This document shows, piece after piece, positions 1 to 9,088 of a DNA stretch of 64,000 nucleotides. The stretch comes from Bacillus cereus (GTDB lineage Bacteria > Bacillota > Bacilli > Bacillales > Bacillaceae_G). Under the pieces are notes generated by a model that was not told the DNA's origin, searched no databases, and worked only from the letters and a program-made list of their open reading frames with translations. The stretch covers positions 4,217,001 through 4,281,000 of the forward strand of contig NZ_CP089518.1 of assembly GCF_025917685.1 (NCBI RefSeq). Direction: 5' to 3'. The translations under genes were made by a program, and so were the position numbers. How positions within the stretch are numbered: the stretch's first letter is position 1; every line of letters starts with the position of its first letter.

Positions 1-1258
1 GCATCATATTTGGCATTTGGTTGTTATCCATTATTGGCATTATATTTGGTGGTTGGTCGTTATCCATTATTGGCATTATATTTGGTGGTTGGTTATTATC
101 CATTATTGGCATTATGTTCGGCACTTGTATATTTGGCGGTATTACTTGCGGAATAGTAACATTTTCTTTTGATACGTTTGGTGAGACTATATTCCCTATG
201 TTTTCTTTCTTCACTTGTGGTGAGACTATATTTCCTACATTTTCTTTCTTCACTTGCGGTGAGACTATGTTCCCTATATTTTCTTTTGATACGTTTGGTG
301 AGACTATATTCCCTATGTTTTCTTTCTTCACTTGCGGTGAGACTATGTTCCCTATATTTTCTTTCTTCACTTGCGGTGAGACTATATTCCCTACATTTTC
401 TTTCTTCACTTGCGGTGAGACTATGTTCCCTACATTTTCTTTCTTCACTTGCGGCGAGACTATATTCCCTACATTTTCTTTTTTCACTTGCGGTGAAATT
501 ATGTTTCCTACGTTTTCTTTTTTCACTTGTGGTGAGACATTTCCTATATTGTCTTTTTTCGTTTGCGGCGAAATGACGTTGTTAGGTTTCATTTTATTAA
601 TTTGAGGAGCAATTAACTCGCTTCCCTTTTTTATTACATCTGAAATTTTATATTCTTTTTTCGCTTTAATTGGCGGTTGCGGTGGCTGTGGCAATACATT
701 AATGGAAAATTTAGTATTCTCCTTCGTAGTTGGCTTTTGCTTTTCTACTTTCTCTATAACAGGTGGTTTTTGAATAACAGACGGCTTTTCAACTGGTTTT
801 TCTTTTTGAATCGGCTTTTCTTGTTGTACTTCTTTTTGCGGCTTCACCTGTATTTCTTTTTGTGGTTTCACTTGCATTTCTTTTTGCGGTTTTACCTGCA
901 TCTCTTTTTGCGGTTTTACCTGCATTTCTTTTTGCGTTTGTTGCATAGCTGGCTCTTGTGTAATCGGTGCTGATTGATACGTAATTTCCTCTTCATCTTC
1001 TATTCCAAGTGGAGTTGGTGTTGATGCAAACTCTTTTTGTTGCACCTCTTTTACATATTGTTTTGGCGGCGTAGAACCCGCTCCAGGCTGTTGTTTCACA
1101 TGAACGCCGTTTGATGGTACTTTAATTTTCATACCTGGCATGATTAAATCTGGATTACTAAGCTGTGTATTTGTTTTTTTCAGCGTGTCAAAATCCACTC
1201 CGTACTTTTTCGCAATTTTCCAAAGGGTATCCCCTTTTTGCACGATATGAATTTTCAA
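1..1258 (-). CDS. safA: Spore coat morphogenetic protein SafA (LysM), 3' end outside window
   Basis: SafA organises inner spore-coat assembly at the cortex/coat boundary. The product starts with a LysM peptidoglycan-binding domain in residues 1-46 (IVQKGDTLWKIAKKYG, ending MPGMKIKVP). A low-complexity region with QVKPQKEM repeats follows, then about ten 13-residue repeats of the type KENVGNIVSPQVK, then 12-residue NIMPIMDNNQPP repeats up to the window edge. The start is a TTG preceded by AGGAGGGGG with 4-5 bases of spacing; no better ATG exists. It lies directly downstream of nadA on the same strand, as in B. subtilis. The C-terminus lies outside the window. The repeats are typical of the cereus-group version and should vary in copy number between strains. 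Confidence 0.9.
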   Translation of the reverse strand, partial: MKIHIVQKGDTLWKIAKKYGVDFDTLKKTNTQLSNPDLIMPGMKIKVPSNGVHVKQQPGAGSTPPKQYVKEVQQKEFASTPTPLGIEDEEEITYQSAPITQEPAMQQTQKEMQVKPQKEMQVKPQKEMQVKPQKEIQVKPQKEVQQEKPIQKEKPVEKPSVIQKPPVIEKVEKQKPTTKENTKFSINVLPQPPQPPIKAKKEYKISDVIKKGSELIAPQINKMKPNNVISPQTKKDNIGNVSPQVKKENVGNIISPQVKKENVGNIVSPQVKKENVGNIVSPQVKKENVGNIVSPQVKKENIGNIVSPQVKKENIGNIVSPNVSKENIGNIVSPQVKKENVGNIVSPQVKKENIGNIVSPNVSKENVTIPQVIPPNIQVPNIMPIMDNNQPPNIMPIMDNDQPPNIMPIMDNNQMPNMM

Positions 1259-1455
1259 ATTTTCCCCCTCCTGTATAACTTATCTATAAGTAACAAATCT
1301 CATGAAGTAACCCTTTCTAAATAACATTAACTTCTTTTCACTTTTATCACTTCTTCTATTTTCAATATAGTTCGAAGTGGAATAAGCATAAAAACCACAA
1401 TGATTTCTTCAAAACAATGTATGCCTATTTCGCTCTCGTTATGATTATATGTATG

Positions 1456-1486
1456 AAAAAAAGCAACGGAAATCCCGTCGCTTTAA
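1456..1486 (-). terminator. Rho-independent terminator after nadA
   Basis: Inverted repeat AAAGCAACGG (1460-1469) / CCGTCGCTTT (1475-1484), followed on the minus strand by a run of T. It overlaps the nadA stop codon and separates the nadBCA transcript from safA. Confidence 0.75.
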
Positions 1487-2589
1487 ACACGTTCTAACAT
1501 ACGATTTAATGCAAGAACCGCTTCTTCTGTTACTTGATTTTCTACACGGATAACGTTAATTTCTTCTCCTCTTTCTATATTCTCGAGCGCCCATAGTAAG
1601 TGAGGTAAATCAATTCGATTCATCGTTAAGCAAGGACACATAAACGGATTTAGCGACATAATTTCTTTATCTGGATGTTGCTGAATAATTCGATTTACTA
1701 AATTCATCTCTGTACCAATCGCCCACTTACTTCCCGCTGGAGCAGCTTCAATCATATCAATAATATATTTCGTTGACCCTGCATAATCGGAAGCAGCAAC
1801 AACTTCATAACAACATTCAGGGTGAACAATAACATTCATATTCGGATGATTTTTTCGCACGCTTTCAATGTTTTTCACAGTAAAATTTTGATGAACAGAA
1901 CAATGACCTTTCCATAAAATCACTTGAATTTCTTCTATATCTCCATCGTACTCTAATGAATCTGTATGTGGGTTCCATACTGCCATTTTATCTAACGGGA
2001 TGCCTAAGTCGTACGCTGTATTTCTTCCTAAATGTTGGTCTGGTAAAAAGACGAGACGTTCTTTTTGTGTAAACGCCCAAGACACCATTTGTTTTGCATT
2101 AGAAGAGGTTACTGTTGCCCCTCCATTACGACCGCAAAATGCTTTAATTGCAGCTGTTGAATTTACATACGTTAGTGGAATCATCGTATCCCCAAATAAT
2201 TTCGCGAGCTCTTTCCACGCTCTTTCTGTTTGTTCAATATCTGCCATATCCGCCATTGAACACCCTGCACGCATATCTGGTAAGATGACAACTTGATCCT
2301 CTGTCGTTAACATATCTGCTGTTTCCGCCATAAAGTGCACACCACAAAACACAATATATTTCGCCTCTTTATTACTCGCCGCAACTTGTGCAAGTTGCAA
2401 CGAATCCCCTGCCGCATCTGAAAATTGTACCACTTCATCTTTTTGATAATGATGCCCTGGGATAAATAGCAATTCACCCATTTTTTCTTTAATTTCGCGA
2501 ACACGCTCTTCCATTTCTAATGTAGACATCGTTTGATAACGCTCTGGTAACATTACTTCGATTGGCTGCACTTTCTCTAAAATACCCAT
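1483..2589 (-). CDS. nadA: Quinolinate synthase A
   Basis: Condenses iminoaspartate (from NadB) with dihydroxyacetone phosphate to quinolinate, using a [4Fe-4S] cluster. The 368 residues match the Bacillus-type length. The three cluster cysteines are visible: C110 in RAGCSMAD, one in HPECCYEV (about 230) and one in CPCLTMN (about 320). Substrate-binding segments include GHHYQKDEV and VNSTAAIKA. It is the last gene of nadB-nadC-nadA. Cluster assembly probably depends on the dedicated cysteine desulfurase NifS encoded divergently upstream. Confidence 0.97.
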   Translation of the reverse strand: MGILEKVQPIEVMLPERYQTMSTLEMEERVREIKEKMGELLFIPGHHYQKDEVVQFSDAAGDSLQLAQVAASNKEAKYIVFCGVHFMAETADMLTTEDQVVILPDMRAGCSMADMADIEQTERAWKELAKLFGDTMIPLTYVNSTAAIKAFCGRNGGATVTSSNAKQMVSWAFTQKERLVFLPDQHLGRNTAYDLGIPLDKMAVWNPHTDSLEYDGDIEEIQVILWKGHCSVHQNFTVKNIESVRKNHPNMNVIVHPECCYEVVAASDYAGSTKYIIDMIEAAPAGSKWAIGTEMNLVNRIIQQHPDKEIMSLNPFMCPCLTMNRIDLPHLLWALENIERGEEINVIRVENQVTEEAVLALNRMLERV

Positions 2590-2619
2590 TTATGATTCTC
2601 CCCCTCTAAACCACTCTCA

Positions 2620-3453
2620 TCACGCCTCAATATTAAAACTAATATCAAGTGCTTTCACTGAATGTGTTAACGCCCCAAGTGAAATATAATCCACTCCTGT
2701 TTTTCCGTATTTCGATAAATCTTCAATTGTAATGCCACCTGAAGCCTCCGTAACGATGGCACTCGGTACAATTTTTGAAAACTCACGAATCTCATCTGGC
2801 GTGCGATTATCGAACATGATAATATCTGCGCCGGCCTCTACCGCTTCTCTCACTTGCGCCTCCGTCTCTGTTTCGACTTCTACTTTCACCATATGTCCCA
2901 ATCTTTCTTTCACCGATGTAACAGCTTTTGTAATCGATCCAGTAAACGTAATATGATTGTCTTTAATCATGACACCATCATACAAACCGAATCTGTGGTT
3001 AAATCCACCTCCGCACACTACCGCATATTTATCAAACATACGTAGTCCCGGCATCGTTTTTCTCGTATCACAAATACGCGTATGATTGCTATCTAACGTA
3101 AGTACTGCTTTACGAGTCATCGTTGCTATCCCGCTCATACGCTGAATAATATTTAATATAACGCGCTCCGCTGTTAATAAAGATGCAATAGGCCCTTTAG
3201 CTGTTGCTATAATTTCACCTTTTTCTACTAAGTCCCCATCTTTTTTATGGAGTGTAACTTCAATTTTTTCATCAATTAGTTTAAAACCCTCTTCTATTAC
3301 TAAACTCCCAGCAAAGACCCCTGTATCCTTTACAAGAAACGTTCCTTTCGCAAGTGCATTATCAGGAAAGATAAGCTGAGATGTTACATCTCTTTCTCCT
3401 ATATCTTCTAGAAAAAATCTATTTAGTGCTTCCTTAACTTTTAATGTGTTCAT
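2620..3453 (-). CDS. nadC: Nicotinate-nucleotide pyrophosphorylase (quinolinate phosphoribosyltransferase)
   Basis: Converts quinolinate plus PRPP to nicotinate mononucleotide, the third step of de novo NAD synthesis. Family motifs visible: RDVTSQLIFP near the N-terminus, ERVILNIIQRMSGIAT, the active-site stretch CDTRKTMPGLR, and the barrel end EASGGITIEDL. The start is placed at the internal ATG (MNTLKVKEAL), which has GAGGAGAAGAGGGG just upstream. An upstream ATG at 3480 overlaps the nadB stop and has no proper ribosome site. This gives 277 residues. Confidence 0.95.
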   Translation of the reverse strand: MNTLKVKEALNRFFLEDIGERDVTSQLIFPDNALAKGTFLVKDTGVFAGSLVIEEGFKLIDEKIEVTLHKKDGDLVEKGEIIATAKGPIASLLTAERVILNIIQRMSGIATMTRKAVLTLDSNHTRICDTRKTMPGLRMFDKYAVVCGGGFNHRFGLYDGVMIKDNHITFTGSITKAVTSVKERLGHMVKVEVETETEAQVREAVEAGADIIMFDNRTPDEIREFSKIVPSAIVTEASGGITIEDLSKYGKTGVDYISLGALTHSVKALDISFNIEA

Positions 3454-3472
3454 AAAACCCCTCTTCTCCTCA

Positions 3473-5002
3473 TTAAACAAGTTGTAGTTTTCTTCTCACT
3501 CGAATAAATTCTTTCCTTACTTTATTTCTTTCTGGATAATCACTGCGATAATGACCACCAATACTTTCTTCTCTTTGCAACGCTGATACTGTTATAAGCT
3601 CACAAACTGTTAACATATTAATAAGCGTAATTTCTTCATTTGTAAGAGCATCATATTGTAATATCATATTTCTCACACCGTACCTACTAAACCATCTCGT
3701 AGCATATGATAAATCTTTCTCTGTTCGCACAATCCCAACATACTTCATCATGTATTCTTGTATTTCTTCTTTCAACGGTAAACCATTAAGAGCTATAAAA
3801 CTTTTTTCCCTCTCTTCTGATATACTTTTTCTTTCTTGTGCTGGTCTAGCTAAAATGTGTTTTCCTGTCCGCCTTCCGAACACAAGACCTTCCAATAATG
3901 AATTGCTCGCCAATCTGTTCGCACCATGAACTCCATTACACGCCACTTCACCGACCGCATATAAGTTGGAAATGGACGTCTCCCCATCACAATTCGTCTT
4001 CACGCCGCCCATATGAAAATGAGCACCCGGTACAACCGGAATAAGGTTCCCTTTTAGGTCAACGCCATTCTTTTTACATAATGATGAAACGGTCGGAAAA
4101 CGCTGTTCAAAGTCTTGAATAGTTTCGATGCTTAAGTACACTTTTTCACCCGCAAGAAGTTGTTCATGAATAGCTCTTGCCACTACATCACGCGGAGCAA
4201 GATCTTTCCCGGGATGTATATCCATCATAAAACGCTGTCCCTTTTCATTGATAAGGACAGCTCCTTCCCCGCGGACTGCTTCAGAAACGAGACCACAACA
4301 TCGCTCGCCCACGTATAACATTGTCGGATGAAATTGTACAAATTCTAGATCAACTAGTTCACCACCAGCTCGATATATCATCGCAAGTCCATCGCCTGTA
4401 ATTGTCTCGTCATTCGACGTAAAGGCATACAAACCACCTATTCCGCCTGATGCTAACACCGTATAATCAGCATAATAACGCTTCAGCTCTCCTTCACTAT
4501 TTCGTGTTAAAGCCCCTATGCATTTATTATTTTCTATCATAAAATCGAGCACCATCTCTTGCTCTACAACAGTAACGTGCGGAACTACTTCTTGAATTAA
4601 ATGTTCTAATAAATTTTTACCAGTTGCATCTCCTCCCGCATGTAAAATACGACGTTTTCGATGCGCTCCTTCTTTACCAAGGTGGAGCTCTTTTTCATCC
4701 CCATCAAATTTCATCCCATTTGTAATAAGCTTATTTATTTCTTTCGGCCCCTCTTCAACTAAATACCGAACTGCTTCTTCATTGTTATAATGACAACCTG
4801 CCACTAATGTATCTTCAAAATGCCCACTCGGATCGTCATATGCAGCAACAGCCGCTGCAATTCCCCCTTGAGCTAAATGCGTATTGTTATTGCGTCCTGT
4901 TTTTTTTGTGATAATTATCACATTCTTTTCGTGACAAAGCTCTTTTGCAACACGAAGTGCCGCAACGCCACTTCCAATAATCAAGACATCTGCACTTGGC
5001 AT
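3473..5002 (-). CDS. nadB: L-aspartate oxidase
   Basis: FAD enzyme oxidising L-aspartate to iminoaspartate for NadA, the first step of NAD synthesis. The N-terminal dinucleotide-binding loop is GSGVAALRVAKEL. Other succinate-dehydrogenase/fumarate-reductase family signatures are AQGGIAAAV, SGGIGGLYAFT, the catalytic region EFVQFHPTMLY, and GEVACNGVHGANRLASNSL. At 509 residues it is near the usual length. It leads the nadBCA operon, and the next gene's ribosome site overlaps its stop. Expression is probably controlled by NadR acting at the nadB-nifS intergenic region. Confidence 0.97.
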   Translation of the reverse strand: MPSADVLIIGSGVAALRVAKELCHEKNVIIITKKTGRNNNTHLAQGGIAAAVAAYDDPSGHFEDTLVAGCHYNNEEAVRYLVEEGPKEINKLITNGMKFDGDEKELHLGKEGAHRKRRILHAGGDATGKNLLEHLIQEVVPHVTVVEQEMVLDFMIENNKCIGALTRNSEGELKRYYADYTVLASGGIGGLYAFTSNDETITGDGLAMIYRAGGELVDLEFVQFHPTMLYVGERCCGLVSEAVRGEGAVLINEKGQRFMMDIHPGKDLAPRDVVARAIHEQLLAGEKVYLSIETIQDFEQRFPTVSSLCKKNGVDLKGNLIPVVPGAHFHMGGVKTNCDGETSISNLYAVGEVACNGVHGANRLASNSLLEGLVFGRRTGKHILARPAQERKSISEEREKSFIALNGLPLKEEIQEYMMKYVGIVRTEKDLSYATRWFSRYGVRNMILQYDALTNEEITLINMLTVCELITVSALQREESIGGHYRSDYPERNKVRKEFIRVRRKLQLV

Positions 5003-5030
5003 AATTATTGCCTCCTACTTTACACTTTTC

Positions 5031-5075
5031 AACTGTCTTGACACCTATATTTACATAGTTTTAAAATAATGACAA
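5031..5075. promoter_or_regulatory. Divergent nadB / nifS promoters with candidate NadR operator
   Basis: For nifS (+): TTGACA at 5038-5043, 18-bp spacer, TAAAAT at 5062-5067. For nadB (-): TTGTCA at 5075-5070, 16 bp, TAAATA at 5053-5048. The palindrome-like TGTCTTGACA at 5034-5043 overlaps the nifS -35 box and lies near the expected nadB start site. It is therefore well placed for a repressor acting on both directions. NadR/NiaR repressing divergent nad and nifS genes in response to niacin is known in B. subtilis; assigning this palindrome to it is inference. Confidence 0.6.
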
Positions 5076-5155
5076 GAGTTTTTTTACAATTCTTATTTTC
5101 AATATCATTCTCAAAACGAAAATAAACATCACTCTTACTGAAGAGAGGAATTCAC

Positions 5156-6298
5156 ATGATGATATATCTTGATTACGCAGCAACAACACCTATGAGCGAA
5201 GAAGCTTTAGAAACATATATACAAGCGACAAAAACATATTTCGGAAACGAACAAAGTTTACACGATATTGGCGGAAGTGCATCTTCTTTATTACAAGTTT
5301 GTAGAGAAACATTTGCAGAAATGATCGTGGGGAAGGAACAAGGTGTATTCTTCACAAGCGGTGGTTCAGAGTCTAACTATCTTGCGATTCAATCACTTCT
5401 AAATGCTAGAAATGAGAAACATATTATTACGACACCTATGGAACACGCATCGATTCGAAGTTATTTTCAATCCTTACAATCGCAAGGCTATACAATTACT
5501 GAAATTCCTGTTGATAAAAGTGGGCTAATTCATTTAGTAGATTTAGAAGCAGCTATTACGGAAGATACTGTTCTAGCAAGCGTACAGCATGGAAATTCTG
5601 AAATCGGAACCGTTCAAAACATCGCAGAAATCGGGGCACTTTTTAAAAAATATAATGTTTTATTTCATTCGGATTGTGTTCAAACATTTGGTAAACTTCC
5701 AATAGACGTTACAACGATGTCAATTGATAGTCTCTCAGTTTCAGCCCATAAAATATACGGACCAAAAGGTGTCGGCGCTTGCTATATAAATCCGCAAACG
5801 CGCTGGGAACAAGTATTTCCGGGAACTTCTCATGAAAAAGGGTTTCGCCCTGGTACAGTGAACGTTCCTGGCATCGCTGCTTTTTTAACGGCTGCAGAGC
5901 ATATATTAAAAAATCAAAAGAAAGAGAGCTTCCGTTTTCAAGAGTTACGATCCTATTTTTTAAAGCAATTTCAAACACTTCCTCTAGAAATTGAAGTAGA
6001 AGGTCATTCTACTTCTTGTTTACCACATATTATTGGGGTTACAATAAAAGGAATAGAAGGTCAATATACAATGCTAGAATGTAATCGTCATGGTATTGCC
6101 ATTTCCACCGGAAGTGCTTGCCAAGTCGGTAAACAAGAACCTTCAAAAACAATGGTCGCAATTGGAAAAACGTATGAAGAGGCAAAACAATATGTCCGCT
6201 TTTCTTTCGGACATCACACAACGAAAGAACAAATTGATACAACTATTCATGCACTACACACAATTGGAAATCAATTTTATAGAGGTGTTAAATCATAA
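5156..6298 (+). CDS. nifS: NAD-pathway cysteine desulfurase (NifS-like)
   Basis: PLP-dependent cysteine desulfurase supplying sulfur for Fe-S assembly, here probably for NadA. The fold begins with IYLDYAATTP. PLP-binding features are GGSESNYLA, the aspartate/glutamine pair in HSDCVQTFGK and the lysine in SVSAHKIYGPKG. The active cysteine is in the loop STGSACQVGKQ (about residue 320). At 380 residues it is a class I enzyme. It overlaps nadR by one base (TAATG), so the two are co-transcribed, and it is divergent from nadBCA. Confidence 0.93.
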   Translation: MMIYLDYAATTPMSEEALETYIQATKTYFGNEQSLHDIGGSASSLLQVCRETFAEMIVGKEQGVFFTSGGSESNYLAIQSLLNARNEKHIITTPMEHASIRSYFQSLQSQGYTITEIPVDKSGLIHLVDLEAAITEDTVLASVQHGNSEIGTVQNIAEIGALFKKYNVLFHSDCVQTFGKLPIDVTTMSIDSLSVSAHKIYGPKGVGACYINPQTRWEQVFPGTSHEKGFRPGTVNVPGIAAFLTAAEHILKNQKKESFRFQELRSYFLKQFQTLPLEIEVEGHSTSCLPHIIGVTIKGIEGQYTMLECNRHGIAISTGSACQVGKQEPSKTMVAIGKTYEEAKQYVRFSFGHHTTKEQIDTTIHALHTIGNQFYRGVKS

Positions 6299-6840
6299 TG
6301 AAACAAAATGATCAAAAAAAGATTTTAGGTGAAGAAAGACGTCAGCTTATTCTTCAATGGCTTCTCGCTGCAAATGAACCATTATCAGGGAGTGAGTTAT
6401 CTAAAAAAACAAATGTAAGTAGGCAAGTTATCGTACAAGATATTTCCTTACTAAAAGCACGAAATGAACCCATTATTGCGACTGCTCAAGGATATTTATA
6501 TTTAAAACCACAAGCGAAGCAACAAGCTTTTGAACGCGTAATTGTATGCCAACACAAACCAGCCGAAGTACGCCAAGAACTTACAATGTTAGTGGACCAC
6601 GGTGTTACGATTAAAGACGTAAAAGTTGAGCATCCTGTATACGGTGATTTAACAGCATCGATCATGGTAAGTAATCGCTTTGATGTAGAGCAATATTTAC
6701 AAAAAATCGAAAACACAAACGCTTCCTACCTTTCGCAACTAACAGATGGTATTCACTTACATACAATCGAAGCAGATTCTAAAGAGAAATTAGATGCTGC
6801 TTGTGAGGCACTAGACCGTGCTGGATTTCTCGTTTATTAA
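6298..6840 (+). CDS. nadR: NAD biosynthesis transcriptional repressor NadR/NiaR
   Basis: Niacin-responsive repressor of NAD synthesis genes (B. subtilis YrxA/NadR). The N-terminal HTH_11 domain spans residues about 10-65 (GEERRQLILQWL..., SRQVIVQDISLLK). The C-terminal 3H domain carries the conserved histidines in VDHGVTIKDVKVEHPVYGDL and DGIHLHTIEA, which bind metal and ligand in this family. At 180 residues it has the usual length. It is translationally coupled to nifS and probably controls both its own operon and nadBCA. Confidence 0.93.
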   Translation: MKQNDQKKILGEERRQLILQWLLAANEPLSGSELSKKTNVSRQVIVQDISLLKARNEPIIATAQGYLYLKPQAKQQAFERVIVCQHKPAEVRQELTMLVDHGVTIKDVKVEHPVYGDLTASIMVSNRFDVEQYLQKIENTNASYLSQLTDGIHLHTIEADSKEKLDAACEALDRAGFLVY

Positions 6841-6848
6841 TTAATGTA

Positions 6849-6886
6849 AAGCACAGAGTTTTTCATCATTCTCTGTGCTTTTATTT
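6849..6886 (+). terminator. Terminator after nadR
   Basis: Stem AAGCACAGAG (6849-6858) / CTCTGTGCTT (6871-6880), perfect over 10 bp, followed by TTATTTT. Confidence 0.85.
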
Positions 6887-6930
6887 TGTAAATGATATAA
6901 TATTGTAATCAATTGTAAAGGAGGTCAAAT

Positions 6931-7578
6931 ATGGGAATTGAACTCGTTCACTTTAGCACCGGTAAACCGAAACAAATGAAATATGGCGAAGATAAAGAAA
7001 TGATAACAGGTATATGTAAAGATCCTACAGAAGAGGCCTTTCTCTCAAAAGACGGATTCCGTGGTGATGATGTAGCAGATTTAAAACATCACGGGGGACC
7101 TGACCGCGCAGTTTGTGTGTACCCACACGAGCATTACGCACTATGGGAAGAGGAATTTCAAACTACGCTTCCAGCTTCCACATTTGGCGAAAACATTACC
7201 GTAACAAATATGTTAGAGCGTGATGTTTGCATCGGAGATACATATCAACTAGGTGAGGCAATCATTCAAGTGACACAATCGAGAGTACCTTGTAGCACAA
7301 TTTCAAAACGTCTTGGCATCCCTGGCATACTGCCGCGCATTGTAGCAACTGGATTTACTGGCTACCTATGCCGCGTTCTTCAAGAAGGTACTGTACGTCA
7401 AGATTCTAAAATTACATTACTAGAGCGTCCATCAAACAATGTATCTGTTTTGTTCTCTAACGAAATTTATTTTCATAATAGGAAAGATAAAGATGGCATT
7501 GAGAAGATTCTTGCTGTACCAGAACTAGCTGATATTTGGCGTGGTCAGTTAGAGGATCGTCTTGCGAAGTTGAAATAA
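6931..7578 (+). CDS. MOSC domain protein (YiiM/YflK-like)
   Basis: MOSC domains occur at molybdenum cofactor sulfurase C-termini and in stand-alone proteins such as E. coli YiiM and B. subtilis YflK. These are linked to molybdenum-dependent reduction and detoxification of N-hydroxylated compounds. Visible signatures are HHGGPDRAVCVYPHEHY, FGENITVTNM and the conserved cysteine in SRVPCSTISKRL. The 215-residue length fits YiiM proteins. A clear AAAGGAGGTC ribosome site precedes the ATG. It stands alone between nadR and a convergent acetyltransferase and is flanked by terminators. The physiological substrate is unknown. Confidence 0.85.
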   Translation: MGIELVHFSTGKPKQMKYGEDKEMITGICKDPTEEAFLSKDGFRGDDVADLKHHGGPDRAVCVYPHEHYALWEEEFQTTLPASTFGENITVTNMLERDVCIGDTYQLGEAIIQVTQSRVPCSTISKRLGIPGILPRIVATGFTGYLCRVLQEGTVRQDSKITLLERPSNNVSVLFSNEIYFHNRKDKDGIEKILAVPELADIWRGQLEDRLAKLK

Positions 7579-7580
7579 AG

Positions 7581-7609
7581 AATCCCACCTTCTGCAGGTG
7601 GGATTTTAT
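7581..7609. terminator. Bidirectional terminator between MOSC gene and acetyltransferase
   Basis: Perfect 10-bp stem AATCCCACCT (7581-7590) / AGGTGGGATT (7596-7605) with a 5-base loop and a T-rich 3' side. It lies between convergent genes. Confidence 0.8.
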
Positions 7610-8112
7610 TAATCTAGCAAAATTATTTCTGTTGATTCAATAGAATAGACAGCTTGCTCTGCCCCAAACCGATAATACGTTTGAATTAATTTCATACGTA
7701 ACCGTTCTAAAAGTTTACGCGAAGGTATATTAGCCATTTGTGTTACTGCAATTACTTTTGATAAATGTAATTCCCGAAAACCATACTGAATTACAGCCTG
7801 AACAACTTCTGTTGCATAGCCAACTCCCCAGTACATCGGTAAAAATTGATAAGATACTTCAATATCTTTATTAACATCATTTGGATCGAGCGATACTACT
7901 CCCAAAAATGCTTTTGTTTCCTTCTCTTTAACAATCCAATACCAACAGTTTTCTTCCGGATGCAACATATCATTCAAAACATCTCTAATCGACTCTTCTT
8001 CACGCGGTCCACCAAGATATTTTCTCACTTCTTCATTTAAATATAGTTCTTTTATACTTTCGTAATCTAATTCATGAACTGTATTTAATAAACAACGTTT
8101 CGTTTCAAGCAA
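7609..8112 (-). CDS. GNAT family N-acetyltransferase (RimJ/RimL type)
   Basis: The 167-residue single-domain protein has a GNAT fold: N-terminal ETKRCLLNTVHELDYESI, central strand AFLGVVSLDP, motif A region YWGVGYATEVVQAVIQYGF, and the late segment NIPSRKLLERLRM typical of RimJ/RimL-like enzymes acting on protein N-termini or small amines. The start is a TTG (LETKR) with GAGGAGG eight bases upstream. It is 21 bp downstream of pheA on the same strand, so possibly co-transcribed. The substrate cannot be told from sequence. Confidence 0.85.
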   Translation of the reverse strand: MLETKRCLLNTVHELDYESIKELYLNEEVRKYLGGPREEESIRDVLNDMLHPEENCWYWIVKEKETKAFLGVVSLDPNDVNKDIEVSYQFLPMYWGVGYATEVVQAVIQYGFRELHLSKVIAVTQMANIPSRKLLERLRMKLIQTYYRFGAEQAVYSIESTEIILLD

Positions 8113-8133
8113 GTTTAACAGCCTCCTCGCTTT

Positions 8134-8985
8134 TTACAACCAATAAGAAGAATAACTTCCCAGCACAGTAACAGAAAAACCAAGCGCTTCAAGCTCCATC
8201 GTTACGCCTGGCAGTAATACGTCATCGTATGCTTTATCGACATCGATTAAGAAAAAGTAATTTCCAAGACCTGTTTTCATCGGGCGAGATTCGATTTTTG
8301 ATAAGTTCAATTTTCTCCATGCGAAAGCTGATAACACTTGATATAGCGCTCCTGCATAATCTGCAGGTAACGTTATCATAAGCGTCGTTTTCTCTCCGCG
8401 ATTTTCTCCGTTTTTCGGGAGTACTGCTTTCTTTTTCTTATGCAGAACAAGGAAACGCGTATGATTGTTTTTGTGCGTATGAATGTCATGCCTTACAATT
8501 GTTAATCCGTATTTTTCTGCCGCTGCTTCATTTGCAATGGCGGCGATTTTTTCTTCAGGATGTTCTTTCACATATTGCGCAGCAGCGCTTGTTGATGTCA
8601 TATCGCGAACTGTTACCCCTTTTAATTCTTCATTTAAAAATTTATGGCACTGTGCAATAGCATGTGGATGAGAATGTACAGCATATACTTCTTCCCACAC
8701 TTCTGCATACTGGGGATGTACGAGTAAGTGTTGCTGAATCGGTACTGTAATTTCTCCTACAATAGAAAGTGGTTGCTCATGTACGAGGTAATCAACCGTT
8801 ATATTTACTGAACCTTCAATCGCATTTTCTAACGGTACAACTGCAAAGTCTACATTTTCATTTGCAGCTGCATCTATACAATCTGGAATCGTTCGGTACG
8901 GCACATGCTCTGCTTCCGGAAAAAAACGACTCACCGCCATATTTGTAAATGTTGCCTCTGGTCCTAAATATCCTACTCGAATCAT
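8134..8985 (-). CDS. pheA: Prephenate dehydratase
   Basis: Converts prephenate to phenylpyruvate, the committed step to phenylalanine. The N-terminal catalytic domain begins with IRVGYLGPEATFTNMAV and contains VVPLENAIEGSVN, TSTSAAAQYV and the catalytic NHTRFLVL (TRF motif, about residue 176). The C-terminal ACT domain carries the phenylalanine-binding ESRPMKTGLGNYFF. At 283 residues it is a full-length monofunctional enzyme. In B. subtilis pheB and obg lie next to it. Here a sensor/transporter module occupies that place and no pheB is visible. Confidence 0.95.
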   Translation of the reverse strand: MIRVGYLGPEATFTNMAVSRFFPEAEHVPYRTIPDCIDAAANENVDFAVVPLENAIEGSVNITVDYLVHEQPLSIVGEITVPIQQHLLVHPQYAEVWEEVYAVHSHPHAIAQCHKFLNEELKGVTVRDMTSTSAAAQYVKEHPEEKIAAIANEAAAEKYGLTIVRHDIHTHKNNHTRFLVLHKKKKAVLPKNGENRGEKTTLMITLPADYAGALYQVLSAFAWRKLNLSKIESRPMKTGLGNYFFLIDVDKAYDDVLLPGVTMELEALGFSVTVLGSYSSYWL

Positions 8986-9061
8986 CGTCTTTTCCCCTCT
9001 TTTTCGTTTTCTTACTGTTATACCATAATTTTTTATATTCTTCTATGTAAATTTCGAATAT

Positions 9062-9088
9062 TAAAAAAAGACTAGCATTTGCTAGTCT
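9062..9088 (-). terminator. Terminator of the Bce-like ABC operon
   Basis: Stem AGACTAGCA / TGCTAGTCT (9069-9088) followed on the minus strand by seven T. It overlaps the stop codon of the last permease gene. Confidence 0.8.

Noticed and set aside
165..560. Regular 39-bp direct repeats suggesting a CRISPR or minisatellite array
   Set aside because: The repeats are contiguous without spacers and keep codon frame in safA, so they are protein repeats.
21..605. Long plus-strand ORFs of repeated FTCGETIFPTFSF-type sequence
   Set aside because: They are antisense shadows of the SafA repeats. The minus frame carries a LysM domain and a good ribosome site, and continues the safA position after nadA.
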